From Ramlibacter sp. (GTDB lineage: Bacteria; Pseudomonadota; Gammaproteobacteria; Burkholderiales; Burkholderiaceae_C): 64,000 bases of DNA. Under the pieces are notes generated by a model. The model searched no databases and was not told where the DNA came from. It was given only the letters and a program-made list of their open reading frames with translations. Shown in pieces: positions 8,765-18,010 of this stretch (position 1 is the first letter of the stretch; the number at the start of each line of letters is the position of its first letter). The position numbers and the translations under genes are program-made. Where the stretch lies: NCBI GenBank assembly GCA_016713005.1, contig JADJPY010000011.1, positions 186,001 through 250,000 of the forward strand, read 5' to 3'.

Positions 8765-10021
8765 ATGCGACAACTGCAATCACGCTTGTTCGCGGCGGTG
8801 GGGCTGATCGCCCTGTTTGCCGCATCGCCGGCCGGGGCGCAGACAGCGGCTCCCGCCCAACCCGCTGCCGCGGCTGTCCCCGCCAACGCCGTCAAGCTCG
8901 GCGTGATCGGGCCCTTCAGCGGGCCGTCGTCCGACTTCGGCAACCCGATGCTGCACGGCATCCAGCTGGCGGTCGAAGAGATCAACGCCGTGGGCGGGTA
9001 CCTGGGGCGCCCCCTCGTGCTCGTGGTCAAGGACGACCAGGGCAATCCGGATGTGGGCCTCAAGGGTTCGCAGGAGCTGGCCGCCGCGGGCGTGGTCGCC
9101 ACCATCGGCTTTTGCAACACCGGTGTGGCGATGAAGGCGCTGGACGTGTACCAGACGGGCAAGGTGCCCCTGATCGTGCCGTGCTCCACCGGCACGCCGC
9201 TGACATCGAAATTCCCCGGGCCGGAGAGCTACATCTTCCGCACCTCGGCCAAGGACGCGATCCAGGCGCCCTTCGTGGTGGACGACATCGTGAAACGCGG
9301 CTGGACCAATGTGGCGATCTTTGCCGACACCACCGGCTACGGCGAGGCGGGCCTGAAGGACGTGGAAGCGGCGCTGGCCGCCAAGAACCTCAAGGCGGTG
9401 TACGTGGCGCGCTTTCCCCTGGGCGTCAAGGACGTGCGCGAGCAGCTCAAGGCGGCGCGCGAGGCCGGCGCCAACGTCGTGTTCAGCTACACCGTGGGCC
9501 CGGAGAACGCGGCCATCGCCAATGGCCGACGCGACCTCAAGTGGAATGTGCCGCAGGTGGGCGCCTGGCCGCTGTCGTTCCCGTTCTTCATCAACGGCGC
9601 GAAAGAGGCGGCCGACGGCGCGCTGATGGCGCAGACCTTCATCGCCGAGCCCAGCAACGAGCGGCGCTCCTCGTTCCTGAGCGCGTACTCGCGCAAGTTC
9701 AAGCAGCGCATCGCCGTGCCGATGGCCGCGGCCCAGTCCTACGACGCGACCTACCTGCTCGCGTACGCGCTGTTCGGCATCCGCGACGGCCAGCTCAACG
9801 GCCCGGCGGTCAAGGCCGCGCTGGAGAACATCCCGCGCGTGTACTACGGCGTGGTGGCCACCTATGAGCGCCCGTTCACGCGCGAAGACAAGGACGCCAT
9901 CACGCAGAATATGCTGGTGATGGGCAAGGTGCGCGCCGGTGCGGTGACGTTTGCCTACCCCGAGGACGCCAAACGCAACCTCATCGTGCAGCGCAAGAAG
10001 ATGGTGGCCTCGGCGCCCTGA
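8765..10021 (+). CDS. Branched-chain amino-acid type ABC transporter, periplasmic binding protein
   Basis: The 418-residue protein has a Sec signal peptide (cleavage expected after SPAGA, near residue 25) followed by a two-lobed Peripla_BP_6/LivK-like domain: KLGVIGPFSGPSSDFG at the start, GTPLTSKFPGPESYIFRTSA, and FVVDDIVKRGWTNVAIFADT. It should bind a small ligand in the periplasm. Ligand identity is open, since this family is expanded in Comamonadaceae for amino acids and aromatic acids. No permease or ATPase genes are adjacent, so it is an orphan. AGAGGTG precedes the ATG. Confidence 0.88.
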   Translation: MRQLQSRLFAAVGLIALFAASPAGAQTAAPAQPAAAAVPANAVKLGVIGPFSGPSSDFGNPMLHGIQLAVEEINAVGGYLGRPLVLVVKDDQGNPDVGLKGSQELAAAGVVATIGFCNTGVAMKALDVYQTGKVPLIVPCSTGTPLTSKFPGPESYIFRTSAKDAIQAPFVVDDIVKRGWTNVAIFADTTGYGEAGLKDVEAALAAKNLKAVYVARFPLGVKDVREQLKAAREAGANVVFSYTVGPENAAIANGRRDLKWNVPQVGAWPLSFPFFINGAKEAADGALMAQTFIAEPSNERRSSFLSAYSRKFKQRIAVPMAAAQSYDATYLLAYALFGIRDGQLNGPAVKAALENIPRVYYGVVATYERPFTREDKDAITQNMLVMGKVRAGAVTFAYPEDAKRNLIVQRKKMVASAP

Positions 10022-10029
10022 GGCTTGGC

Positions 10030-11064
10030 CTAGCGCCCCAGCGCTGCCAGCAAGGTGTTGGCGCGCACGTCCCAGGTGTGGCGGTGGGCGGTGATCCAGC
10101 GTTGCTCGCGCAGGCCGTCGTCAAAGCCGCGCGCGCGCAGCCACTCCAGCCGCTGGACCATACCCTGCGGCTCACGGCACATCGTCACCAGGGGAGTGAA
10201 CTCTTCCAACTGCAGGCACCCCGGCGTCGCCAGAATGGGCGCCCCAAGCGGCAGGTGCACGAACAGGCGCACAGGGCTGCCCAGCGGGTTGGTGCTGCGC
10301 CCGGAGTACGGCAGCACGGCCACGTCCAGCGTCGTTGCCAGTTCCTCAAGGGCGGCGTAGCCCAGTCGGCCGGTGAAGCGGCAGCGGGGATGCCGCATCA
10401 GGAGTTCCAGTGCCGGCCGGTCTTGCGGCAACAGCTCGCCACGCTCCACATCGCCGCCGAACACCCAGTCCAGCCACGGCGTGTGCTCCACGACATGGCC
10501 CAGCCAGTCCAGCCGCAGACGGCTGGACACACGGCCAAGCACGCCCGCCACCGGCCGCCGTCCGTCCAGTGGCCGCACAGCCGGTACCTGCGCCGGCAGG
10601 TGGCCGCGGGCGACCGCGTTGGGCAGCACGGTGACGCGCTCTGGCGGCAGCCCCGCGCGCTCGCACAGGCTGTGCGCCAGCGCGCGCGAGACGGCGAACA
10701 CCTGGCGCGCCTGGCGCAGCAACGCCAGGTCCGCGGCCTCCCAGTCACGGTTGTAGGTGCGGTAGTCGTCGGCCACGTGGTACCAGAGAGGCATGGCGCC
10801 GGTCTGGCGCTGCCAGCGGATCTGGTCAGGCCGGGTGCCAATGAAGCCGCTGGCACCCTGGAACAGGCGGGTCAGCCGGCGCCCGCGCAACAGCTGGCCC
10901 AGCCCGGTTGTGGGCATGCACAGGTCGGGCTGCCCGCCGGTGCCCGGAGGCAATCGCCAGGCCGGCTCCACGCTGCGCAGGGGGGTGAGCTGGGCAAGCG
11001 CGCCAAAGAGCCCCTGCAAAACGGGCACTTCGTGGTGATAGGCAGCAACCAGGTGCCCGCTCAT
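10030..11064 (-). CDS. Glycosyltransferase (GT-B fold, family 1/4-like)
   Basis: The 344-residue protein contains RPVAGVLGRVSSRLRLDW at the start of the C-terminal Rossmann-like domain and the region VAVLPYSGRSTNPLGSPVRLF, typical of nucleotide-sugar binding in GT4-type enzymes. ATG at 11064 overlaps the stop of the upstream gene by 4 bp (ATGA), so translation is probably coupled. A much longer open frame upstream was rejected because its composition is not protein-like. Donor and acceptor are unknown; the pair probably modifies a surface glycan. Confidence 0.8.
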   Translation of the reverse strand: MSGHLVAAYHHEVPVLQGLFGALAQLTPLRSVEPAWRLPPGTGGQPDLCMPTTGLGQLLRGRRLTRLFQGASGFIGTRPDQIRWQRQTGAMPLWYHVADDYRTYNRDWEAADLALLRQARQVFAVSRALAHSLCERAGLPPERVTVLPNAVARGHLPAQVPAVRPLDGRRPVAGVLGRVSSRLRLDWLGHVVEHTPWLDWVFGGDVERGELLPQDRPALELLMRHPRCRFTGRLGYAALEELATTLDVAVLPYSGRSTNPLGSPVRLFVHLPLGAPILATPGCLQLEEFTPLVTMCREPQGMVQRLEWLRARGFDDGLREQRWITAHRHTWDVRANTLLAALGR

Positions 11065-12767
11065 GGCTGGCCTCCGGTCAGCCGGGCCCAAACGCGCCGC
11101 AGCGCCTGGCGGGCGTGCAGCCGGTCGCGCGTGTCCGTGGCCCACAGGTGCGCGCTCAGGCTCACGTGGTGCATGTCCGCCCCGTTGGGCGCGTGGGCCA
11201 GGTCGGCAGGCGGCCCGGCGGGCTCTTCCTCGAAATGGTGCTCGTCCAGCCGGGTGATGCGGCGCCACTCGATCTTCTCGCCGTAGTAGTGTTCATTGGC
11301 ATGGATGGGGCGCAGCAGCGTGTCACCGTCCTGCACGGGCGGGCCGGCGCATCGTCCATAGGAAAAGCGGCGCTTGGCAAACAGGCCCTGCGCATTGACC
11401 GGGTGGGGCAACCAGGGCCCCGTCGGCCCCTGTTCGCTGTGATACAGCGCCAGGGTGCGGTTGTGTCGCGGGGGTTCGAACAACGAGGTCATCAGCCACC
11501 ACCGCGCCCCGTGCCGGAACAGCACGGAGTCCGCCACGTTCACGTCGTACAGCAGCCGCTGAACCAGCCGCGGGCCATGGGGAAAATTGTCAAACCGGTA
11601 CAGGTCCAGGCTGCGCCGGCCACAGGTCTCGGGCAGCATCCAGACAGCGCCATCGTGCTCGAACACAAACGGGAACGATGTGTGCACCTGGCCGGTGTCG
11701 ATCGCTACAGCCTCTGCACCGGCGCGCAAGCCGTCGTCCAGCGGCACCGCCAGCAGGTGGCCCAGGCCGTCGGTGTAGCGGAAGTCCTCCAACAGCACCC
11801 AGGCCTGACCCGCGTGCTCGAACACGAACGGGTCCGCCCAGTAACTGGTCCAGGGCGCGCGCAGCACGGTGCCCTTGGCGCTGCCGCGGCGCCCCACGGT
11901 TACGGTGAAATGCTCGTTGCCGAACCGGCGCCAGCCGCCCAGATATCGGTTGTCCAGCGCATCCGCGCGCAGCCACATCCGGTCCAGCCACTTGTACACC
12001 CGCGTCCAGGCCCGCAACAGGGGCTCCTGCCAGATTGGAAGCGAAGACGGGATCTTGTGGCGCGACGACATCCAGCGCACCGGGCGCCAGGAGGAGATGT
12101 CGATCTCGCGCGTCTGAGGCGCCCGCTCGCCCCGGTGCTCGGCCTGGCGCAGCGCCAGGGTGAGCAGCGACTGCTCGGGTTTGTGCCTTGGCAACCGCGG
12201 GTGGCGCGGGCAGATCAGCGCCGGGTCCATGCACCAGTCAAACCACTGCTGCACCAGCGCGCGGACACCCGGGCGTTGCGCATCCAGCCCGATCACGCCG
12301 GCCGCGTACTCCGGCGCGTCCACGATGGACGGTGGCGGCGCCAGTCGCGCCAGGGTGAGCGGATCGCAGTGCAGGCCCACGGCCGTCTGTCCGCGCAGCA
12401 CATAGACGCCGCTGTCGGCCAGCTCGGCCAGTACCTCTGCGGGCACCTGATGCAGCAGCGTCGCGGCGTCCAGCCAAAGCAGGGGTCCGACGCCCTCGTT
12501 CACCAGTTCGTGGATCAGCGCGGGCTTCCAGGCATAGGAATGCGCCAGCTGCGCCACATGCGGCGGGTAGGCGGTGAAATCGAATTGGCGCACCTGCACC
12601 CAGGCAAATCGCGTCGCCAGGTGCGCACGCTGCGCGTCGTCCAGGCCCAGGTCGTAGACCACCCATGGGTGCCCCTGGTGCACGCCGGTGCGTTCGGCGC
12701 TGCGCAGCAGCTGGAACAGGCAGCGGCCGTAGTTCGCGCTGGCGGCGCTGACGAAAGTCAACGCCAT
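11061..12767 (-). CDS. Two-domain glycan protein: GT-A-like N-terminus plus beta-propeller C-terminus
   Basis: Residues 1-220 resemble a nucleotide-diphospho-sugar transferase (SYAWKPALI and GPLLWLDAATLL). The C-terminal ~300 residues resemble the propeller domain found in glucosamine inositolphosphorylceramide transferase-like bacterial proteins and in GH43/GH32 folds (SYWADPFVFEH, SFPFVFEHDGAVWMLPE, GRCAGP). Length is 568 residues. It forms a unit with the downstream glycosyltransferase through a 4-bp overlap and starts 33 bp after dadA on the same strand. The family is mostly seen in polysaccharide loci. Exact activity is unknown. Confidence 0.65.
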   Translation of the reverse strand: MALTFVSAASANYGRCLFQLLRSAERTGVHQGHPWVVYDLGLDDAQRAHLATRFAWVQVRQFDFTAYPPHVAQLAHSYAWKPALIHELVNEGVGPLLWLDAATLLHQVPAEVLAELADSGVYVLRGQTAVGLHCDPLTLARLAPPPSIVDAPEYAAGVIGLDAQRPGVRALVQQWFDWCMDPALICPRHPRLPRHKPEQSLLTLALRQAEHRGERAPQTREIDISSWRPVRWMSSRHKIPSSLPIWQEPLLRAWTRVYKWLDRMWLRADALDNRYLGGWRRFGNEHFTVTVGRRGSAKGTVLRAPWTSYWADPFVFEHAGQAWVLLEDFRYTDGLGHLLAVPLDDGLRAGAEAVAIDTGQVHTSFPFVFEHDGAVWMLPETCGRRSLDLYRFDNFPHGPRLVQRLLYDVNVADSVLFRHGARWWLMTSLFEPPRHNRTLALYHSEQGPTGPWLPHPVNAQGLFAKRRFSYGRCAGPPVQDGDTLLRPIHANEHYYGEKIEWRRITRLDEHHFEEEPAGPPADLAHAPNGADMHHVSLSAHLWATDTRDRLHARQALRRVWARLTGGQP

Positions 12768-12800
12768 GCGCGGGGCGGCGGGCGGACTGTCGCCGCGGGT

Positions 12801-14090
12801 TCAGTCGCCGAGAAAGCGAAAGTCCATGCCGGGCCGCTCGCCGCTGAGCAACTCGGCAATGGCCAGGCCAGAGCCCGCGCCGTGCGTCCAGCCCAGCGTC
12901 CCGTGCCCGGCATTGACCCACAAGCCGCGCACGCGGGTGCGGCCGATGTAGGGGATGTTGGTGGGCGTGGCAGGCCGCAGGCCGCACCAGTAGCGCGGGT
13001 TGCCGCCGTCGGCCGCGTCGCGCGTGTCGCACACGCCGGGCAGCACCTGCTCGACGCGCTGCGCCAGCATGCGGCAGCGCGCGCGCGCCAGCGGCGTGTC
13101 CAGGGAGAGGTCGTAGCCATTGAGCTCAATCGTACCTGCGACGCGCAGCTCGTTGCCCAGGCGCGTGAACGCACATTTCACCTGGTCGTCGATGGTGGAG
13201 ACCGAGGGCGCGTCCTGCGGGCGCAGCAGCCGGAACGTGGCGCTGTAGCCCTTGCCTGGGTAGATCGGCAGGTCCACGCCCACGCCGCGCAGCAATCCGG
13301 CGCTGTAGGAGCCGCAGGCCACCACGACCGCGTCCGCGCGCAGGCTGCGGGATTCGCCGCTCGCGGTGTTGCGCACCGCCACCGGGCCGATGCCCCCGCC
13401 CACGGTCTGCAGCCGCTCGATGGCGTGGCCGTACAGGAACGTGGCGCCGCGCGCCGCGCACAGGCGCGCCAGGCCCTGGGTGAATGCGCAGGCGTCGCCG
13501 CTCTCGTCGCTGGCGGTGTAGGTGCCGCCCACGATGTGCGCGCCAAACGCCGCGAATGCCGGTTCGATGCGCAGCAGCTCGTCGCGGCTGACCACGCGGC
13601 GGTCCACGCCAAAGCGCTGCATCAGCCGCGCCGCGCCCGCGGCGGCGTCAAAGGCGGCCTGGTCGGTGAAGTAGTGCGCAATGCCGCGCTCCAGGCGGTG
13701 GTACTCCAGGCCTGTAGCACCCACCACCGCCTTGAGCGCGGCGTGGCTGTAGGCGCCCAGGGCCACCAGCTGGGCCACATTGCGTTCAAAGGCCGCATCG
13801 TGGCACTGGCTCAGGAATTGCATGCCCCAGCGCCATTGCTGCCAGTCCATGTGGGGGCGGAACAGCAGCGGCGCGTCGTTGCGGAACATCCACTTGAGCA
13901 GCTTGGCCGGCGCATCGCGGTTGGCCCAGGGCTCGCAGTAGCTCACCGAAATCTGCCCGGCGTTGGCAAAGCTGGTTTCCAGGGCCGCGCCGCTCTGGCG
14001 CTCCACGACGGTGACGTCATGGCCGCGCTCGAGCAGGTGCCAGGCGGTGCAGGTGCCGATGACGCCGGCGCCGAGGATGAGGATGTGCAT
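12801..14090 (-). CDS. dadA: D-amino acid dehydrogenase
   Basis: The 429-residue FAD enzyme starts with the dinucleotide motif LILGAGVIGTCTAWHL and retains DadA landmarks: FANAGQISVSYCEPWA, YPGKGYSATF, and near the C-terminus GLRPATPTNIPYIG and NAGHGTLGWTHGAGSG. It oxidises D-alanine and other D-amino acids to 2-oxo acids, passing electrons to the respiratory chain at the inner membrane. The only alanine racemase gene in the window is far away (58.7 kb). A LysR regulator of ArgP type is divergent, 76 bp from its start, and is a candidate controller. Confidence 0.93.
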   Translation of the reverse strand: MHILILGAGVIGTCTAWHLLERGHDVTVVERQSGAALETSFANAGQISVSYCEPWANRDAPAKLLKWMFRNDAPLLFRPHMDWQQWRWGMQFLSQCHDAAFERNVAQLVALGAYSHAALKAVVGATGLEYHRLERGIAHYFTDQAAFDAAAGAARLMQRFGVDRRVVSRDELLRIEPAFAAFGAHIVGGTYTASDESGDACAFTQGLARLCAARGATFLYGHAIERLQTVGGGIGPVAVRNTASGESRSLRADAVVVACGSYSAGLLRGVGVDLPIYPGKGYSATFRLLRPQDAPSVSTIDDQVKCAFTRLGNELRVAGTIELNGYDLSLDTPLARARCRMLAQRVEQVLPGVCDTRDAADGGNPRYWCGLRPATPTNIPYIGRTRVRGLWVNAGHGTLGWTHGAGSGLAIAELLSGERPGMDFRFLGD

Positions 14091-14166
14091 GGGCGGGAGT
14101 GTCGCGGAAGTTGCCGCCGGATAAAAGAAAAATTAAACTGTCTGCCGATTCATCAGGTGAACTTAT

Positions 14167-15081
14167 ATGAGTACCTTTGACCCCGATGCGCTGGAATGCC
14201 TGGCGGCCATTGTCGAAGAGGGCGGCTTCGAGCGCGCCGCTCAGAGGCTGTCGATCACCCAGTCGGCGGTGTCCCAGCGCCTGCGCGCGCTGGAGGCCCA
14301 GGTGGGCACCGTGCTCATCGTGCGCAGCCGCCCGCTCAAGCCCACCGCCGCCGGGCAGCTGCTGCTCAAGCACACCAAGCAGATGCGCCTGCTGCGCGCC
14401 GGCCTGGAGCGCGACCTCAAGGAGCTGGCGCCCAGTTCCACCGGCGGCACCCGCGAGGAAGAGCGCATCTCCATCGCCATCAACGCCGACAGCATCGCCA
14501 CCTGGGCGCTGCCTGCGCTGAACACGCTGGCACGCCAGGGCCTGCCGCTGGAGATCATCGCTGACGACCAGGACTTCACCCAGGAGTGGCTGCGCGAGGG
14601 CCAGGTACTGGGCTGCGTGACCACGCTGCGGCAGGCGCTGCGCGGCTGCAAGGTGGTGCCGCTGGGCGCCATGGACTACGTGGCCGTGGCCGAGCCGGCC
14701 TATGCCCGCGCCCATCTGCGCGATGGCCTGACGCCGCACAACTTCCGCTCCGTCCCGTTCATCGCCTTCAACCGCAAGGACGACATGCAGACCGAGTTCG
14801 CCGCGCGCGCGTTCGGCCTCAAGCGCGTGTCGCTCACCCAGCTGTTTGTGCCCAGCTCCGAGGGCCAGGTGCGCGCGGTGCTGGCCGGCTGGGGTGTCAG
14901 CGTGGTGCCCGAGCTGCTGGCGCGTGGCCTGCTGCAGCAGGGCGCGCTGGTCAATGTGGCGGCGCAACATGCACTGCCCATCCAGCTGTACTGGCACTGC
15001 TGGAACCTGGAATCCGACGTGCTGGACGCCCTGACGGGCGCGCTCACCGGGGCGGCCGCGGCCGCATTGACGACGCACTGA
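14167..15081 (+). CDS. LysR-type regulator, ArgP/LysG family
   Basis: The 304-residue protein has an N-terminal winged helix (ITQSAVSQRLRALEAQVG) that is very close to ArgP/IciA, followed by a LysR effector domain. ArgP-type regulators sense lysine or arginine and usually drive a basic amino-acid exporter. Here the divergent gene is dadA instead, so control of D-amino acid use is plausible but inferred. The short shared intergenic region contains an AT-rich segment (ATAAAAGAAAAATTAA) and a T-N11-A type site near 14150. The stop lies 44 bp before the next gene. Confidence 0.85.
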   Translation: MSTFDPDALECLAAIVEEGGFERAAQRLSITQSAVSQRLRALEAQVGTVLIVRSRPLKPTAAGQLLLKHTKQMRLLRAGLERDLKELAPSSTGGTREEERISIAINADSIATWALPALNTLARQGLPLEIIADDQDFTQEWLREGQVLGCVTTLRQALRGCKVVPLGAMDYVAVAEPAYARAHLRDGLTPHNFRSVPFIAFNRKDDMQTEFAARAFGLKRVSLTQLFVPSSEGQVRAVLAGWGVSVVPELLARGLLQQGALVNVAAQHALPIQLYWHCWNLESDVLDALTGALTGAAAAALTTH

Positions 15082-15125
15082 GCCGGGTGTCCAATGGGAC
15101 GCAGAACCACCTGCGTCGTTGGCCG

Positions 15126-16859
15126 ATGTATTCCGCACTGCGTGCCGCCATGGTCGTCGTGTTGCTGCTTCTTGCAGGCGGCGGGGCCGGTGCGCGCACC
15201 GTGCTGGACCTGGACGCGGCGCGACAGCCGGTGGCGCTGGCGGACTGGGGCGACTACTGGGTCGACACCACCGGCAGCGCAACGCTGCAGCAGGTGCTGC
15301 GGCTTGGCGCCGATGCGCAACGCCCCACGCTGGCGCGCGGCATCTACCCGCTCAAGCCCGGCCAGGTGCTGTGGATCCGCTTCAGCGTCCCGGCCGCGCC
15401 CGACGCCGAGCGCTGGTACCTCAAGCTGCCCAACGCCGGGCTGGACCGGGTCACGCTGTACACGCGCCAGGAGCGCGGCTGGTCGCAGCAGTCTGCGGGC
15501 GACCGCGTGGCCGTGGCCGACTGGCCGCTGCCGCACCTGTACCCGATCCTGCCGCTGGCCGTGTCCGCCGCCGACGCCAGCTACTACGCCCTGCGCATCG
15601 AGGCCAGCAACAGCTTTTCAACGCCGCTGCAGTTCGTCAGCGAGAGCCATCTCAGTGCGGAGCAGCAGCGCATCTCCCTGCTGCACGGCATCTACTTCGG
15701 CCTGCTGGCCATGGTGGTGATCTTCGGCTGGGTCAGCGCGCTGGTGATGCGCGACATCGCCTACTTCTGGTTCGGCCTGTTTGCCCTGCTGGTGATGGCC
15801 ACCGTGGCCAGCTGGGTCGGCGTCGCGGGCCTGCACCTGTGGCCCAACGATCCGGTGTGGAACGACGCGGCCGAATACGTGCTGCCGGTGCTCAGCCTGG
15901 CGCCGCTGGTGGTGTTTGTCGCGCTGACGGTGTCGCTGCGCGCCCGCTCGGCGTGGGCGTTCGGCCTGTTCTGCGCCCTGGCGGTTTCTGCACTGGCAGC
16001 GGCCGCGGCGGCGGGCGTGCTGGGCAGCCCGCGGCGGCTGGAGGTGTCCCTCGCTGCCATCGGCACGCTGTCGCTGGCCAGCGTGGCGGGCATGGCCTGG
16101 TCCTGGTACCACGGCGACCGCTTTGCCCGCTGGTTGCTGCTGGCGTTTTCGCCCATGGTTGCGGCCCTGCCGTTCCCGGTGGCGCGTTCCATGGAGTGGC
16201 TGCCGCTGGGCTTCCTGACCCAGCACGGCATGCAGCTGGCGCTGGCGGTCACGCTGCCGGCGCTGTTCTTCCTGCTGATCCTGCGCAGCCAGGAGCGCCG
16301 CGACTACCGCCGCCGCCTCACGCAACTCGACCAGGTCGACCCCCTCACCGGCCTGGTCAACGACGACGTGTTCGCCCACCGCCTGCGCACCCTCATCGAG
16401 CGATCGGCGCGCTTTGACCACCAGTCCGCGGTGGTGCTGGTGGACTTCACCAACATGCACCGCCTGCGCGAGGAATTCGGCCGCAAGGCCGTGCTGGAGG
16501 TGCTGCTGCGCCTGGGCGGTCGGCTGACTTCCCTGGTGCGCGATGTGGACACCGTGGCGCGCCTGGGCGATGCGCGCTTTGGCATCCTGATCGAGGGGCC
16601 GGTGCCCACCGACCGTGGCGCGGCGCTGGGCTCCAAGGTGCTGGCGCGGCTGATCATGCCGTTCTCGCGCATGCCCCAGGGGCTGGCGGTGCGGCCCAAG
16701 GTGGCGGTGGCGCTGGTGCCCGCGCATGGCGAGACACCGGACGAAGTGATCGAGCGTCTGGACGGCTTGCTCAAGGGCGCGCCGCCCGACAACCGCAAGA
16801 CGATCTTTGTCGTCGATTCCATGCCGGCCGCCCTGCCGTCGTCCGAGCCGATGACCTGA
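15126..16859 (+). CDS. 7TMR-DISM sensor protein with degenerate GGDEF domain
   Basis: The protein has 577 residues. A signal peptide (to about residue 24) precedes a periplasmic 7TMR-DISMED2-like beta domain, then about seven transmembrane segments (residues ~185-380), then a C-terminal GGDEF-fold domain beginning DQVDPLTGLVND. The active-site motif is replaced: where RxGGDEF is expected the sequence is RLGDARFG, so diguanylate cyclase activity is unlikely. It may be a receptor or a partner of an active cyclase. ATG 15126 was chosen because it opens the signal peptide; a longer frame upstream overlaps the LysR gene. Confidence 0.82.
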   Translation: MYSALRAAMVVVLLLLAGGGAGARTVLDLDAARQPVALADWGDYWVDTTGSATLQQVLRLGADAQRPTLARGIYPLKPGQVLWIRFSVPAAPDAERWYLKLPNAGLDRVTLYTRQERGWSQQSAGDRVAVADWPLPHLYPILPLAVSAADASYYALRIEASNSFSTPLQFVSESHLSAEQQRISLLHGIYFGLLAMVVIFGWVSALVMRDIAYFWFGLFALLVMATVASWVGVAGLHLWPNDPVWNDAAEYVLPVLSLAPLVVFVALTVSLRARSAWAFGLFCALAVSALAAAAAAGVLGSPRRLEVSLAAIGTLSLASVAGMAWSWYHGDRFARWLLLAFSPMVAALPFPVARSMEWLPLGFLTQHGMQLALAVTLPALFFLLILRSQERRDYRRRLTQLDQVDPLTGLVNDDVFAHRLRTLIERSARFDHQSAVVLVDFTNMHRLREEFGRKAVLEVLLRLGGRLTSLVRDVDTVARLGDARFGILIEGPVPTDRGAALGSKVLARLIMPFSRMPQGLAVRPKVAVALVPAHGETPDEVIERLDGLLKGAPPDNRKTIFVVDSMPAALPSSEPMT

Positions 16860-16921
16860 ACTCGCCAGTCACAAAACATACGGCCCGACCGAAACGCGAC
16901 GCGCAAGGCTAAAATTGCGCC

Positions 16922-17545
16922 ATGACGACGGCCACCGCACCCCGGATCTCCTTCAAGCAGCAAATGCTCGCCGCGCGCGAGGACGCCATCATTGCCGGCG
17001 TCAACCGCCTGCTGGCCGAGAAGGGCTTTGACGCCATGACGGTGGACGAAGTGGCGGCCGCCGTGGGCATTGCCAAGGCCAGCCTGTACAAGCATTTCCC
17101 CAGCAAGGAAGACCTGGCCGCGGCGGCGATGGTGCGCGCCATGCGCCGCGCCGTCGCGTTCCTGGAGCAGGTCAACCCGGCCGACTCGGCGCTGCAGAAG
17201 CTGCGCGCCACCGCGCGCTGGACGATGCAGCTGCAGCTGGCGGGCGAAATGCCGTCGCTGCCCAGCCAGAACTCGTCCTTGCGCGCCACCCTGCTGGGCA
17301 ACCGCGACTACATGGACGCGCTCATGGAGGTAAGCGACCGCATCGGCGGCTGGATCGAGCAGGCCCAGGCCGACGGCGCGGTCAACCCGAAGCTGCCCGC
17401 CATTGCCGTGCTGTACACGCTGTATGCCCGGGCCTGCGACCCGGTGCTGGAGTTCCTCAAGATGGGGGGCCAGCACAGCGACGACGAAATCGTCGAGCTG
17501 GTGCTGAGCACCTGTTTTGACGGACTGGCCGCCCGAGCGGCCTAG
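16922..17545 (+). CDS. TetR/AcrR family transcriptional regulator
   Basis: The 207-residue protein has a typical N-terminal TetR helix-turn-helix (MTVDEVAAAVGIAKASLYKHFPSK, residues ~40-63, given here as 24 residues split across helix and recognition helix: MTVDEVAAAVGIA then KASLYKHFPSK). The C-terminal ligand domain is variable, so ligand and targets are unknown. There is no ribosome-binding site. A TAAAAT box at 16910-16915 places the predicted transcript start at or next to the ATG, so it may be leaderless. Confidence 0.87.
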   Translation: MTTATAPRISFKQQMLAAREDAIIAGVNRLLAEKGFDAMTVDEVAAAVGIAKASLYKHFPSKEDLAAAAMVRAMRRAVAFLEQVNPADSALQKLRATARWTMQLQLAGEMPSLPSQNSSLRATLLGNRDYMDALMEVSDRIGGWIEQAQADGAVNPKLPAIAVLYTLYARACDPVLEFLKMGGQHSDDEIVELVLSTCFDGLAARAA

Positions 17546-17561
17546 CCTTTCGGGCGCCGGT

Positions 17562-17984
17562 TCAGCGAACCAGCAACACCGGCACGCCGCAGTGCGCCAG
17601 CACCTGCGTGGCCACAGAGCCCATCACCAGGTTGACGATGGTGCCGTGGCCATGGGAGCCCATCACCACCAGGTCGAACTTGCCAGCGTCGGCGTACTTG
17701 GAGATGGCTTCGCCGGGCGGGCCCACCCTGTGCACGCTCTTCGCGTCAATGCCATGGCGCATCAGGAACTTGCACACCGGGGCGAGCACCTTTTCGGCCT
17801 CTTCCTCGTAGTAGTTCTTGACGACGTCGGCGCCCACGGCGGCGCGCGCCCGCGGCGGCAGCACCGGCTGGGCCGTGAACACCGTGTATTCGTTGGCGGT
17901 GCCAAACAGTTCGGGATGCGTGGTCAGGTAAGCCAGCATCTTCTTGGTGAACTTGCTGCCGTCGACTGCGAGCAGGATATTCAT
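17562..17984 (-). CDS. Universal stress protein, UspA family
   Basis: The single Usp domain has 140 residues. It begins MNILLAVDGSKFTKKML and ends with the ATP-binding signature GSHGHGTIVNLVMGSVA and CGVPVLLVR, so it should belong to the ATP-binding subclass. Such proteins are cytoplasmic dimers linked to starvation, stress or oxygen limitation. An FNR-type box (18038-18051) sits 41 bp upstream of a predicted start site, suggesting induction under low oxygen. It converges with the TetR gene. Confidence 0.92.
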   Translation of the reverse strand: MNILLAVDGSKFTKKMLAYLTTHPELFGTANEYTVFTAQPVLPPRARAAVGADVVKNYYEEEAEKVLAPVCKFLMRHGIDAKSVHRVGPPGEAISKYADAGKFDLVVMGSHGHGTIVNLVMGSVATQVLAHCGVPVLLVR

Positions 17985-18010
17985 GTGCGTCTCCTTGTGG
18001 GGTAACTTGC

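Noticed and set aside
11115..14180. A 1021-codon open frame on the plus strand opposite the glycosyltransferase genes and dadA
   Set aside because: The product is low-complexity and the opposite strand has three clear genes with motifs and coupled starts.
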